Counted from the stretch's first letter, positions 21,030 to 33,010 are shown. The stretch: 64,000 nucleotides of DNA from Thalassia testudinum (GCA_037157565.1 JAZHRO010000014.1:99417501-99481500); one strand, 5' to 3'. Notes: generated by a model from the sequence alone, not told the origin. A program made the numbers and translations.

Positions 21030-22288
21030 ACCTGAGGTTGTTTATAGCATTTATACATATTCTACATGCATAATTAGGACTTTAGTTCTGTTTAAGAAAA
21101 GGAAAAGAGAGAGAAGAAGGAGAAAGATGAAAAGGAAATAGCCAGAAGAAAAAGATAGGCAAGGAAAAATCATGTTAGTCCCAGCATGTGATTATGAAAG
21201 AGTCACCTAAGTTTCGGGCTGGATCGGATGATGAATTAAGCCTTAAAGTACTAAAGGAAAGGAGATAACTGAGGGATACCGACTTTAGGCCTTCTGGGTA
21301 TATTTTAGGGCTTAAACACTCACGTATTTGTTAAGATATCGACCATTCCTCAAGAGGTTAAGGGAGTTGCGAGGCTGATGTATTAAGTCTAAGGCTTAGG
21401 GAGTATTCAACCCCATTGCCTGCCCTATGGTTTACGGAACTTGGTAACCTGAGCACCCAAAAATCATACATTGGTCTGGTTCAGTGTGCATAACAAAGAA
21501 TAATACCAAAAAGTGTCTATTCTGAAAATGTTTTCCTGAAAAGTTGACTTAGGAGTGGCTTGAAGACACAAGTTGATTGGATGAGTTCCTGGCACGGAGT
21601 GGAGGAATGTAAAATAATCCACTCGAAGATGCATTATAACATATTGTCTCCTCGATGCTTGTCTCTTAGGATATCTAAATATCCTATCAGAGGCACGGGA
21701 GCATCTTATGCTGGTTCAGATGTCGTGGGCGGCATTATCCTGAAATGTCGATTGCCAGGGTATGAATTTAGCTACAGAACGCCATGGGCGGCACTATCCC
21801 AAAGTGTTGAAAGCCAGGGTTCTAGGGGTTGCCATGGGTGGTGTTATCTCGAAGCATCGATTGCCAGGTACCCTACAAGGATTGATGGTGGGGACATGGA
21901 ATCTGATACAGATCGTGTGTAGGGCCAATCCAATGTTAAGTTTGGGGGAATTTGAAAAGAAAGAGAGAAAACTCTCAAAATAATATTTCTCCTTCTCTTA
22001 CTAAAAATGCACTGGCAAAATTGAACCTAACCTTTCTGCACAGATGCATGGGTGTTTTAACCACTGGGGTCAACGAACCTCTGGGAAGTTTTCGAGGGCC
22101 TTAGAAATCGTCGCGTCAGACTCAAGACTAAGGCTGGTCAGGTCCGTATCTTAGCTGGTACTTTAGTACCTTTAGGCCTATAATTGGTATTTCAATCTAA
22201 TTTCTAGAGTATGGTACAATAAGGCATCCTGAAGGTAAAACCTATCTTGGAGACCTGGTCTGGTTCATATGATTTTGCTAGGGACTAG
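21030..22288 (+). other. 3' non-coding region of A
   Basis: No gene recognised; an env-like ORF, present in some Athila elements, is not evident. It contains the UTR repeat module described separately (21600-21920), an A/G-rich stretch at 21095-21150 and a G-rich tract (TTAAGTTTGGGGGAATTTG near 21935). Confidence 0.6.
21600..21920 (+). repeat. 3' UTR repeat module of A
   Basis: Three imperfect units of about 38 bases at 21725-21762, 21781-21818 and 21831-21869, each running from a GCCATGGGCGGCA-like core to a TCGATTGCCAGG-like end. The module is framed by TAGGATATCTAAATATCCTA and GGTGGGGACATGGAATC. Homologous modules lie on the minus strand at 28757-29085 (D), 36205-36560 (M1) and 59815-60135 (E, diverged). 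Shared only among mobile partners, it is a candidate RNA signal. Confidence 0.65.
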
Positions 22289-22311
22289 CAAAACTTAGGC
22301 ATGGGGATATT
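22289..22311 (+). promoter_or_regulatory. Polypurine tract of A
   Basis: AAAACTTAGGCATGGGGATATT directly precedes the 3' LTR start TGATGGG at 22312. It would prime plus-strand DNA synthesis. Related tracts precede the LTRs of M1 (8941), D (28357), C (43394) and E (59392). Confidence 0.75.
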
Positions 22312-24248
22312 TGATGGGTACACTTGAGTGGACTAATTTAGTGCTTAATTATTGAACTATTTGGAGCATAATTTAATCTAAGGCATGCTGATAATGACAA
22401 AATGTGAAAGCTTTGAATGTATCATTTCATACATTAATGACTTGAATATTTATGTGAAAGAACTTATTATTCACTTTAAAGGCAAGGATTTCACATCAAA
22501 TATAGATTTGAGATGTTACATTATGGGATTTCTTTTGGTAAAACTTGGCAAAAGAATCATTCTTTGGCATCTCTTAATCCCATCCTTATTTGCCCTAAAA
22601 TCTCTTTGATTCCTTATGTCTCTCTCCCTCAAATGGCAACACTAAATCATGGTTGATTGATGGTTTCTTTCCTCTGACTCTCTTTCTCGTTCTTTCATTT
22701 TCTCCTTATTTAACAGGAAAGGAATGACAAAGAGGGCGGTGGCTTCCCTGGAAGAAAAAAAAGAAAATGGCCTCCATCTCCTTCCCCACACTGCGTGCAC
22801 ATCCACGACCGCGAGCCTCCATCGACACCGCCAACACCCTCACCTTGCACCGTGACCACCAGCTTAAGTCACCCCCTCACCTTTGTTCTTCTTCCTTCTA
22901 CCTCTCTGCATGCACAGAGACCACGTCCACCAGCCCCTCCTCCACACTTTCCCTCTCTACTGAAGAAGAGACCCAATGGTCTCAGGCTTGACCACGTCCC
23001 TCTCTCTCTCACGCACAAGACCACGCAAACACCGCACCACCCCCTGACGCCATGCCCAAGAGCAGTGCATGACCGATCTCCCTACCACGACTCCTTCTCA
23101 TGCCCATGCAGTAGCAAACCACTATGCCCCCTCGTTGTGTCCACTACCTCCTTGCACCAATTGAGAGCATTCTCGTCGACCCCGTCCAGCCTCGCCACTG
23201 TGTCCGCCTCTGCATGTGCCACCACCGCATCTCCTTCGTGCATCACAGTAGGATGCTCTTCGCAACGACGTCCTTCGCGTCGTCTCTCCTCGACGCAAGG
23301 CACGACCACTCTCTCTCTCAGCTCCTCTACACTCCGCCCTCGACAACGTCAACCTCTCTCCCGCTCGACAACGGCAACAGAGCACCTCCATGACAACAAC
23401 TCCAGTGATCGTGCTGATCTCCCCACTGCGCCTCTGACCTCTTCTCCTTGCAGCAGTCCTCTCCTCGACATCGACAACGCACCGACGTCACCCATCTAAC
23501 ACGCGAAGTACGCACGTGCGTTCAACCATTCGTCGCCGCCAGCCACCCCTCACACGCGTGGTTGCAGTACCTCCATCCTCCTTCACCGCCAACAGGAAAG
23601 AAGAACCCATCAACTGGCCGATCACATCCTACTCACAACTACCCCTCCTGGCCACCATCTTCTCCGCCAATGTCACCAGAGCAACAACCTCTCCCTCGAC
23701 AGTAGCTCTGCAACCTCACCGCGCCCGACAACATCCCCGAGGCCACGCACCACCGCTGGCAAACCTTCCCACCGATCGGCCGCCACCGGCCATCATTTTC
23801 CTCAGCGTGACCTTCGACGGGAAGCCATCGACAATGCCAACCTCCTTTGTGCACGACAAGGCCAACCATCCTCTCCTCCTCCACGTGCGTCCTCTCCTCC
23901 ATGGTAGCAAATCCCCTATTTTTGGCTAAATTAAAAATTACATTGATTGCCATTGCAAAAGAATGGGATTTTGATATTGACTATTTTATTACGAGAAATT
24001 TGTGGGAGGCCCTTCTATTCTTGTTTATTTGTGACAATATTGAAGGATTGGAATTACTAGCTAATGTGTTTTGTTTTCTTTCCTCCCATGATGCATTGAT
24101 ATCAATGGCAATTTATTTTTCTTGAATATGATTTTTGGTGATCTTATTGGTTCTATGTCTCCCTGTGATACGACCAGAAGTGTGGTATTATTTCAGTATT
24201 TTGGTAACTTTGATCGAGGTTTTTTCTACCACATTACATATTGCAATG
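22312..24248 (+). repeat. 3' LTR of Athila A, main part
   Basis: Homologous to 10060-12000. It is interrupted after CAATG (24244-24248) by solo LTR F and finishes at 26428-26474 with CTCCTGATCA. The total without F is 1984 bp against 1991 bp for the 5' LTR. Confidence 0.9.
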
Positions 24249-25056
24249 TGACAGAAATCCATTTTCGCGCATTTGAAAGTCGATGGAAATCGTAGTATAG
24301 TTGCGTAAAATTGTTCGTCAAAAATTGATTTCTAAAGATAACGAGACTTGAGTCCCGGTCATTCGTCTCTGGGAGGCGTTGCTTTTACTTTTGAAATCGA
24401 TCTTTTTGCCACTCTACTTTGTTTAGAATCGCATACCGGTTCGTGGTTATTACGTACGTATTTACGTACGACATGCTTAGTTGCAAGAATATTAAGAGTT
24501 AGAAATAGGCAACATTAATCATGCAAAAGATAATCGCAATCATTAAGCTCATAGTGATTTTAAACAGATAGAGATATATATGTATATAAAAATATGTTTT
24601 CATTCATTCATTTGGGAGTTGTTGCACAAGGAATCTAGATGAAAGCTTGTACATAAATGCTTGAAAATTAAATCTACCTACCAGAAAATGATTGCATACA
24701 AGAATCGATGGGGGATTTCGCATGCATCATTGGGAGAGAAGTAAGACTACACTACTAAGCAGTAAATAAAAGCAGTAAATATACGAAGAGCATAATCCAA
24801 ATCTACCAGAATGGAAGGGCATTCAAGGGTGGTCCCCAATGGCCTTTGATTGGTTGAGAGAAGAAGGAGGGGCGGCCAATGGAACTTAGGCCAACCCTTG
24901 GAGAGAGGTTGGGGAGCTGATCCAGCTTCCTGGCAAGGAGATGGTGGCCTCCATGGTGGTGCTCAACTTGTGGAGGTGGAGTGGAGATGGAAGTGGCTAT
25001 TCTAAGTGGAATGGATGCCAAGGAAGTAAATGGGTGCAAATGGCCACCCAAGGGGT

Positions 25057-25066
25057 CTTTTTATAG
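25057..25066 (-). promoter_or_regulatory. TATA box of LTR F
   Basis: The minus strand reads CTATAAAAAGACCCC, a standard plant TATA context similar to that of LTR C. It sets the likely transcription direction of F. Confidence 0.5.
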
Positions 25067-26405
25067 ATTTAAGGGAAGCTCTCTAGAGAATTATGGATTT
25101 CTCTAGAGAGGCCTATGGTGGGAGCTCGTGGGAGAGTGAGAGAGAGAGGGTGGATGGTGGTTTTTAGATCCACCAAATGTGGATCTAGAAATTGAATGGC
25201 TCTTGGTTGCTATTTTTGGCAACCAAGGCAACCACACATGGTAGAGAGTTCTAGAGAACTCTAGGCTAGATATTTCCGTGTGGATGGTGTGTGGGTGTGT
25301 GTGGGTCGAAACTTAGGTGGCTAGGTTGATTAGGTTGGGTTCTAATGGGTTTAGGTCAAGGTAGGTCATAAATTAGGGTTATAAACCCTAATTCACTAAG
25401 GCAATAATATAAGTTTAATTGGGTGTGTGGAAACTTAATTGAGAGTAAAACAACTCAATTAAGTCAGGTCTTGGTCAATTGGACTCTCACTGAGTCCAAT
25501 TGGATAGTGTGTGCTGAGATCAGGGCTCAATTGGACTCAATGAGTCCAATTGAATAGGATGATGGAATTGACTAAGATCCAAGTCAATTAGGTTTAGTGA
25601 GGACCTAATTAGGTCCTTAGGGAGGTCTAGAGGTGATGTACTAGGGTTAGGGCACCTTAATTTGGGTTCCTATGGGGTTGGAATTGGGTTTAGGGACCTA
25701 GAGATACAAGATCAAGGCTTAAATCTCAAAACAGGAATTGGAGAGTAGTATCAGACATGTAATAATAGAATCAGACGTCTTATACTCAAAAATCAGAAGT
25801 CCAGACTTGTTGTCTGGATGTCCAATCAGAGTTAGGAAGGATTTTGGGTTCTGTTTTGGGTATTTTGAAGAAATTGGACGTCTGACAAAGTGTCTGGACA
25901 TCCAATAACACTGCAGAAGTGGGTTTGAAGTGTGCGGGAGTTGGCTAAGGGTCCTGGACGTCTTAAAACTTATCTGGACATCCAGAGAAGGGTTGGAACT
26001 AGGGCTTTAGGGCTTCCTAGGGTGTTGTGACCTAATCTATGGGTGGCTAAGGCTTGGGGAAGTCTCTAGGCTATTCTAGGGCTAGGATGGACCTAAGCTC
26101 TTCACATTTTACTACTTTATTCCTACTTAATAGAATAGCAAACTTTTAACCCCCTTACATTATTATTCCTACATCTAAACTAGGCCTTCTGCTCTAGCTC
26201 TACTACAACTCCTGTTATTCCTGATCCAACTTAAGATCCAGCTCCTGATCAGCTTATTCCCTGGAATCGACATAATGTACTTAATCAGCACATTATAACA
26301 TTATTTTATGCATAGCTAAAGGAAAGCAGTAAAGATGCAGATAATGCGTATGAATAACCCTAACTTATGCTAAGTCCTAGCCAAATTTAGGTCAATTAAG
26401 ACCTA

Positions 26406-26422
26406 TGATTGCTACTCAATCA
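26406..26422 (-). other. U3-terminal hairpin of LTR F
   Basis: TGATTG / CTACT / CAATCA: a perfect 6-bp stem with a 5-base loop whose outer arm is the LTR end itself. Confidence 0.6.
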
Positions 26423-26427
26423 CAATG

Positions 26428-26474
26428 ACATATTTTTCAGACATTATTTCTGCAAGCGAAAAACCTCCTGATCA
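26428..26474 (+). repeat. 3' LTR of A, final U5 piece
   Basis: Aligns with 12004-12050 (ACATATTTTTCTGACATTAT), ending CTCCTGATCA. Its right flank CACAA (26475-26479) pairs with CATAG at 10055 as the target duplication, altered by two transitions. Confidence 0.85.
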
Positions 26475-26479
26475 CACAA

Positions 26480-28356
26480 CGCTTGCTGAAAATCTTCTGA
26501 GGTGGGACTAAATGTCCCACCTTCCTCTTGCATGCACCCACAGCTGAAGGCGCTCAATTGTGCCTGCTGTTGTGGCCTCCAAAGCCAATTACTTGGCTGA
26601 GGTTATGCGCGAGACGATTCCGCGTAGCCTAGGACCTGGAGCCTGGAGTGAGGCTACCTGGTACAAGCTTGCAAGCTTCTTCGAGCCTGCTTCAATGGCG
26701 GTAGAGCACCTGTACCCTGTCCACAATGGCCTTGCGACATCATCAAAACACACAGGAAGCTTCACCTGAGTGCAGCAAAGGTGTCACGATGGTCGGCGTG
26801 GCGTGGGGTGGATTGGGCATGCATGCCTAGGTCACCTTGTGGCTGTGAAGATGGGTGTGTTCAGGGGATGTGTTATGATCTTGGGCATGCGTGACAGGTG
26901 TGTGGCGGTGAGTGGGAAGAGGAGTTATGATCAGTGTAACGTGGTAGAGCTTGTGAGGTGGTTGGCGAGGTGGGTGGATGCATGGAGTGGCGGGGGCACC
27001 TCGCCGGTGGTCTGCCGGAGGTGGAGAAGATGGAGGTCCCGTGCAAGCGTCGAGGGATATTTTATGAAATAAAGAAGGGGAAATAGGAAGAGGAGAGAGG
27101 GGGAAGTACCTGACCTAATTTAAGGACAAAGGGGGAAGGGATGGCGGATGGCTCATGTCTGCCGTCTCCAGAGATGAAAATCCCAGTAGGAGGACGATGA
27201 CGATGAGAGGGTAGCTGGAGTGTTGGCTGGTGCAGCGCGATGCGGACGAAGGAGACAAAGGCAACTCTACCACTGGTATTGTGGCATAGTGACGAGAAAA
27301 GGACATAGGAGGTCATCGGAGCTTGCTGGGAGTTTGTTCATAGGGGAAGAAAGGAAATTGGGGGTTATCTCCAGCTAATTCAAGCTGGGGATCTGCGGAA
27401 TGGTCAGGGGAAGCTTTTATAACATCTGGCAGAGGGCTTGTGCTTGGAAGGCAAGCTTCCAAGCACGGGCAAGTCACCAGAGTTGGAAAGTTGTAAAGAC
27501 CCAAATCTCTCATGCGTTCGCATGAGAGATTGGGTAGAAATTGGAGCTCCAAATTAGGTTCACATGAATAGGGATTTCTCAGAGAATCTCCCTTTCAATT
27601 TTGAATGGAATTCTCTGAGGAATCAGGGAGTTCTTTCCCTTGAATACTCGTCGGAATAGGAGTTCCTCCGCTATAATGGTAGAGGGGCCTAATTGTAAAG
27701 AACGACAAGGAAGCTAGGGGGTGTCTACAAAGGTTTCCAAAAGTTAGTATTAGAAATGTAATTGGGCTGGACTGGTTTGCAAAGTAGGTCAAGGTGAATT
27801 CCTCTTAAGTCCAAAATTTGGTACAAACCTAATTTGGACCTAAGGAATGCAATGGTGAAGTTGGATTTTAGGTTTGACCACGTTTGACTGGGCAATTTAT
27901 CCCAAAACACAATTTAGGGTAAACATTTGACTGAGACCCCTATTTAGGTCAAAATAGGTTCTAAAGGCCACAGTGAAGGTTCTAAATCCCAGAAAATATT
28001 TTTACATGAATTTTAGAGGGTTTAGGTGAATTTTATCCTGACCAGAACCATGTTAAATTAAGTGGGTCTATTTTAGGGTTACAAGAAGTCATTTAATTAA
28101 TAGATTTCACATCAACCCTTTTCTATTTGAACCAACCAAATTTTTATCTTGTTAAGACCAATTGACCAATGTTTAGCCCATGAGAAATCCCGTTGTTGCA
28201 CTGCAATGGTAAAATTGCAGTTTTACCCTTTATTTCTTCTTTTCTCTCAGACTGGTTATTCCTTAAGTTAAGACCCCCATTTGGTTATGTAGGAGATTTT
28301 GTTCTCTTTTCTAGGTCAAAATGAGCTAGTTAAGGCTCATGATGGTGTTCCCATCA
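26480..28356 (-). repeat. 3' LTR of D, U3 part
   Basis: Aligns with 34048-35915, ending TGATGGTGTTCCCATCA (28340-28356), a terminal hairpin. A TATA-like TTATAAAA on the minus strand (27415-27422) matches 34970-34977. Open frames here (for example 26560-26769) are shared LTR sequence without protein similarity that I recognise. Confidence 0.87.
28340..28356 (-). other. U3-terminal hairpin of LTR D
   Basis: TGATGG / TGTTC / CCATCA: a perfect 6-bp stem with a 5-base loop at the LTR end. The 5' LTR copy (35899-35915) has one stem change (TTATGG). Confidence 0.6.
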
Positions 28357-28400
28357 TGCCCTCATGCCTAGCTTTTACTAGTCCCTTAGCAAAATTTTAA
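28357..28400 (-). promoter_or_regulatory. Polypurine tract region of D
   Basis: The minus strand reads GGGACTAGTAAAAGCTAGG, then CATGAGGGCA, directly before TGATGGG. The G run is decayed compared with A and E, but the ACTAGCAAAA...GGCATG context is conserved. Confidence 0.6.
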
Positions 28401-28756
28401 GTTTTTAACTTTTGTTCTAGGCCATGAATTCCTTTGATGTTCAGAGATTATGATGAGTGCTCTTTTCTTTTTGGTTAGGTTAGAATGCCGACAGTAGGGC
28501 TAAAGGTACTCAAGTACCAACCAAGATCCGAACCTGACCCACTCTAGCCTCGATCCTCCGCGAAGGTTTTTAAGGCCTGGAGGAACTATGCTAAGGTTCG
28601 TTGGACTCCACGGTTAAAGCACCCGTGCTTGAGACATATTTTAGCCTCGGTTCAGTTTGCAGTGCATTTTTTACAAGAGAGAGATAGATGATTTATTTGT
28701 TTGGAGAGTTTTCTCTCTCTTTTCTTTTTATTTGTAGCTTTAGATTAGCTTCTCAA

Positions 28757-29085
28757 CACGGTCTGTATCGGATTCCTCATCCCCATCATCAATCCTCACA
28801 AGGTCCCTGGTAATCGATGCTTCATGATAGCACTGCCCATGGCAAGCCCCAGAACCTGGCTTTCGAGATTTTGAGATAATCCTGCCCATGGCGTTCTGTA
28901 GCTAAATCCAGATCCTGGCAATCAACATTTCGTGATAATGACACCCATGGCATCTGAACCAGCATGGTGCTTACGTGCCCCCAGTAGGATATGTAAATAT
29001 CCTAGGAGATAAGCACCGAGGAGACAATATGTTATTATGCATCTTCGAGGGGAATTTCCCACCTCTCCACGTTGGGAACTCGTCC
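28757..29085 (-). repeat. 3' UTR repeat module of D
   Basis: Minus-strand homologue of 21600-21920 in A. The CCCATGGC cores recur near 28846, 28887 and 28946, with GCAATCGA/GTCGATTGCC-type ends between them. It keeps the flanking CTAGGATATTTACATATCCTA motif (29000). Sharing between D and A is closer here than in their LTRs, which are unrelated. Confidence 0.65.
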
Positions 29086-29561
29086 AAATCAACTTGTGTG
29101 TGGATTTGGGGTGCTTAGGTTACCGAGTCCAGCAAATCAAAGGTCAGTTAACGAGACCGAATACTCTCTAAGCCTTAGACCTAATACTTAAGCTTCGCAT
29201 TTTCCCCAACCTCTTGAGGAGTATCCAAACCTTACCGGATACTTGAATTTTTAAGCCTAAGAGTTTAGCCCAAGAGGCCTAAGATCAGTGTTCCTACTAA
29301 TCTCTTCTATGTCTCATTAAGACTTTTCCCTTCATTTTTCTTGATAAGGTCTAGAACTTCGGTTAATCCCTTAATTTCTTACTAATGACTATCTGTTCTT
29401 TTTTCTTTTCCTTTTGTTCTCCTTTTTGTCTTTTTTCACTTTTCCTCCAATTTTTGTCCTTTTTCACAATTTTCTATTTCTTTGGTATTTTTGGCATATG
29501 TGATTTTTTTGTGAGAATCCTTCTGACTTTTCTTGATTTTTGTATGTTTGCACTTTACCAC

Positions 29562-29594
29562 ACCCCATGCCTAGGTTTTGCAATGTCCTCATTG
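29562..29594 (-). promoter_or_regulatory. Conserved 3' motif of D
   Basis: On the minus strand: AATGAGGACATTGC followed by AAACCTAGGCATGGGGTG, matching the motif of A at 20991. It lies about 210 bases after the post-ORF motif. Confidence 0.65.
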
Positions 29595-29807
29595 TAAACA
29601 GAGGGTGTGAAACAGTGTTGGGTTCAGGGACTTAGAATAGGATTTATCAGGCAGGTGAATGGGCTGGGAATGACTGATGCAGACGATTCCAAGCTCTGGC
29701 ACGTGTACCAAAGGTGGGAACGATTGTTCTAAGACAATCAAACTTAGGATGCAATAGACGTGAACTACAGACAGATAATCAGAAGGATCTCGGGCTTTTG
29801 GAATGAC

Positions 29808-29830
29808 GGGTTGCCTCCCATTAAGCGCTA
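29808..29830 (-). promoter_or_regulatory. Post-ORF motif of D
   Basis: On the minus strand: TAGCGCTTAATGGGAGGCAA then CCC. It recurs with one or two changes in C (45085-45107) and E (60778-60800), always just after the ORF end. It may be a transcript-level element; the role is unknown. Confidence 0.6.
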
Positions 29831-29835
29831 AATTC

Positions 29836-31565
29836 AATGCCTTCAGCCAAGCTGGAAATGGTATGGAGAGGGAGTGGTCAAATCAGTAGATTTTTGTAGA
29901 AGAAGCACCTTGATCAAGAGCCTGGTTGGTCCAACCAGGTGCTTGTTCAGATCAATAGGCTAATGATGCAGCCCAAACCCAATCAATTTGGTTGGTTGAT
30001 AAATGTAGATCAAGAGATGTGGAACCCACCATATACCATGGAGCTCGGAATGATGTGGAAGTGTGAATTCAAGGTTTGGCTGAGTCGAATCAGCCTGGTC
30101 GGAGTAGGGATCCATAAAATAATCAGTGGATGATGTGGAATCCCTGCAGGGGTGATCAGAGGATGATGGAGCATGGTCTGCATTCTAATCAATGTCCGAA
30201 ACCCGATATAGATGTGGAGGCGAATCATCTGCAATCAGGTTAGTAAGAGGGGAATCACAATAGAAATTATGTTCGATTGCAGGTCGGGGTTGAAAACGGG
30301 TTTGGATAGGTTTTGTATATGCGGAGGAGGTGACTTCAATAAGAATTGCGTGTGAGGGCTCTTCTAGAAAGGAATTACAGGTGGGTTTATTTAGAGAGTC
30401 CTCATAGTAGCTGTCAAATTCAAAAGTGAATGCCTGAAGAGTGGCTTTAGGATGAGGGAAATCTGAGTCGAGAAAAGATTGGAACTCTAGGTTGCAGTCA
30501 CTCTCAGCATTTTTTGGTTTTGATTCCTGAGGATCGAAAAGAAATGATTCCATCTCATTTGAATCTGAAGCTAAATTAGCGATCTTGGGAACAGGGACCT
30601 CAGAGTTAGAGTCAGAGAATGAATCATGTGAGCTGAGGTCATAGATTGGCTCATCGAAGTCAGGAAATAGAGGTTCTCAAAAATTATGGTAAGATCCGAA
30701 ATCGTCAGAGATATTGCGAAAATCAAGTTCTGAATGAGATTCAAGATCAGGAGTTCCACCACCGAGTAAATCACATGATGTAGACTCAGCAACCTAACTT
30801 GGGTCTAGCCTATTCTTCTATTCTAAGCTCAAAGAGGTGTCCTTATTTGGTCTAGGCTCAAGTTTTAGGCTTGTAGGAAAGACCCAATCAAAACCCCACT
30901 CTTCCAACTCCTCAGTTTCTGTATCATAGATTGGCGTGACTTCTGAAAAATTAATCTGTATCTCTGAGGATGTTGGAGAGGGATATTCATCAAATAAAAG
31001 CTCGGAATCATACTCTTCATTGAAACTTTGATCTTCCTCATACGGGTTCTCGTAATCTTCCCAATAAGTTTCAGATCTAGATTCTAGGCTGAGGATGTGG
31101 GTTGAATCACTAGAATCTAGGTCAGAATTACCTTCGAGGGTCATCTAGGTTAGAATTACCTTCGAGGGTCACCTTATCAGAATAAGGGGTAGGGTTTACA
31201 CCCTCGAGAGGTTCAGTTCTAATCTCATGATTGTAGGAGTCTCGGAATTCTATGCTTGGTGACCCAGGATCTTGGTTTTCTAAGGTTGGATGAAAATCGT
31301 GTTCTCCTGCAATTGGGATTTCCCAACCTAATTCAAGATCAGGCATGTTATATTCCATCTGGGTTTGGAATCCACAACAACCTTGTGGCTCAAACTTGGG
31401 ATTTGGGAAATCGGACTGATCCTCAATACTATTCCAAGATGGTTCATTATATGTTTGGGACATGGACGGGTATTGCCGATCGATAACTTGTTTCAATAAT
31501 CTTATCATCTCTTCCCATTTTTCAAGATCATCTTGGTATTGTTCCCAAAGTACAGGATTTGTCAT
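29836..31565 (-). pseudogene. Acidic ORF of D, function unknown, disrupted
   Basis: Read right to left, the open pieces are 31565-31128, 31144-30818, 30792-30571 and 30553-30185, in different frames and ending near the post-ORF motif. The start is probably the ATG at 31565 (MTNPVLWEQYQDDLEKW). An N-terminal helix with heptad-like leucines (about residues 8-30) is followed by long Glu/Asp/Ser/Pro-rich, probably disordered sequence. I see no gag, zinc knuckle, protease or polymerase motif. A 28-bp tandem duplication (31119-31174) breaks one frame. It occupies the place of gag-pol between leader and 3' motif, like the ORFs of C and M1. I do not recognise the family. Confidence 0.55.
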
Positions 31566-31850
31566 GCATTGAAGGTTTCAAAGTTATGCAATTTTTTTCT
31601 CTCAATATATCTTGTTATGAGAATGTCTTGAGTTGATCCTTTTGTGGCTTCTGTTAATAACACTTGGGCACAGTTTATGATGAAAGTTGTTGTTGGTACA
31701 TTAACCTGAATGTCTTCAACTGGTTTTGAGGTTTTGTATTCAATTTCATAAAATTGAAGGGCATCCTCAATCATCCTATCTCTTGTGGATCTTTGTGATT
31801 CAGGTTTCTTGAATGGTAATCCTAAGTAATTAGGCTACATATTTGGATTA
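31562..31850 (-). pseudogene. Small unrecognised ORF in the leader of D
   Basis: One frame from about 31850 to 31562, with one early TAG near 31836. It gives about 90 residues (including MIEDALQFYEIEYKT and a hydrophobic centre TTFIINCAQVLL). It overlaps the start of the acidic ORF by four bases in another frame, and the composition looks coding rather than random. It could be the true N-terminus of the D protein cut by a frameshift, or a captured fragment. I cannot assign a function. Confidence 0.35.
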
Positions 31851-33010
31851 GATGGTGGAACCAAGATGTAGAATCAAAATTCAGATCTTAGACTGAAGTG
31901 ATTATTTCTGAATAGAGAATCCCACTAAAAATCTATGTGTGTGCTCTAAAGAGATGGGATGAGGGACTGGATGTGTTTTTGACCCATTCAAGGAACCCAA
32001 ATATGTTTGGATGACTATGGAGGTTCAGGGTGGATGATACCCCTAGATCGGAAAGTCGGCCACCTGAGAATTACCTAGGCAGCCAGAGAGGGAGAGTCCT
32101 ACAAAGACCCCTACATGGTAGAGTATCCCCATGGGTTACAGGGTTTCCCCCACCTGACCTCTCTTGTCACTGAGATTCTAGGTAGACCAGAATGGGGACC
32201 TTGACCTCTTAAGTCTATCACTTTTATTTAAGATCAAAGGTGCTTAGGGTTCCACTTGAACTTTAGATGCTTTGGTTTTGTGACCTAATTTGGAGGTTGG
32301 TTGGCCTACAATGTAGTCCAACTTCACCTAACCTATCACAAAGTTGGCAGAATGATTCTAGGTTAAGACCTAAAAATCACCCTAATTCGACTCCCAGGTT
32401 ATTAGGTCCAAGGTTTTGAAAGTTCAAAGTGATTTTAGAGCCTAATTTTAGGGTTTGCCTTGATTAGATCCATTCAATCAACGGCTTGGGTAGCACATAG
32501 ATGCGAGTGGGTTTGTTTCCTTTTCTGCAAACATGTGTGAACTAGCACTCCAAAACCCTATTGTAGAAACCCTAATTTGGTTCTATTTCCAATCCTCTTT
32601 GATTTTCACAGTTCTCTTTGGACTTCAAACAAGAAGTGTGTAGTCCATGGAGATTTAGAAATTAAGCATGATCCCTAATAGGCAATGGAATTTTGGGGTA
32701 GGATCTCAAGAAATCGCTTCAACTTCAATAGGATGTGAAAGAAATTTTGCAAATATAGAAACTAGCCTATTAAATGATAATTACTATAAAAAGAAGGTAG
32801 GTGATTCCTAATTTGATTGTTTCCTTTTTGCCTTCCCAAGATTAGGAGGTTGATTAGGGAAGAATAGAAGATGCCTACCCTGGAGTGGCTGATTTGCACG
32901 GGAGATCGCCTCGTGGAATACCTCACAAAATCACAATAAAACAAATAGGGTAGGTTAGTGCTCAAATATAATCAAAATAATGTAGAGACTAGTGATGAAT
33001 TGCTCGTTGC
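31851..33010 (-). other. Untranslated leader of D
   Basis: No convincing gene. A stretch around 32150-32220 (CTCTTGTCACTGAG ... GACCTTGACCTC) resembles 47640-47690 in the leader of C, a hint of a shared leader signal. The ORF-like stretch at 32762-32965 has no recognisable content. Confidence 0.5.

Larger units (their letters stand above)
24249..26422 (-). mobile_element. Solo LTR F inside the 3' LTR of A
   Basis: 2174 bp from TG (24249) to CA (26422), flanked by perfect duplications CAATG (24244-24248; 26423-26427). Orientation is inferred as minus from a TATA box on that strand (25057-25066) and a U3-type hairpin at the right end (26406-26422). No other copy is in the window. It has several GACGTC motifs (near 25773, 25877, 25959) and AT-rich repeats near 24574. 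With no internal domain, it is a solo LTR. Confidence 0.88.
10060..26474 (+). mobile_element. Element A: full-length Athila-type Ty3/gypsy retrotransposon
   Basis: 5' LTR 10060-12050, primer site 12053-12070, leader to 13376, gag, protease, reverse transcriptase, RNase H, integrase, 3' non-coding region, polypurine tract, 3' LTR 22312-24248 plus 26428-26474. Gene order gag-pro-RT-RH-IN and motifs such as VLRSGK, the LLDAIK...YAKFL block and DLGA place it in the Athila lineage. Two solo LTRs sit inside it (E1 and F). Without them it is about 12.0 kb. Every coding domain is present but broken by stops and frameshifts. It is the only element here with a polymerase. Confidence 0.93.

Noticed and set aside
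21560..21983. Possible env-like ORF after pol (120 aa)
   Set aside because: It coincides with the UTR repeat module; no signal peptide or membrane segment, and homologues in D and M1 are not open.
22795..23499. 234-aa Ser/Pro/Thr-rich frame
   Set aside because: LTR sequence; the counterpart at 10543-11240 is not open over this length, so it is not a conserved gene.
26560..27072. Possible gene (69 and 100 aa frames) right of Athila A
   Set aside because: The same stretch occurs at 34130-34660 in the other D LTR with different stops; it is LTR sequence.
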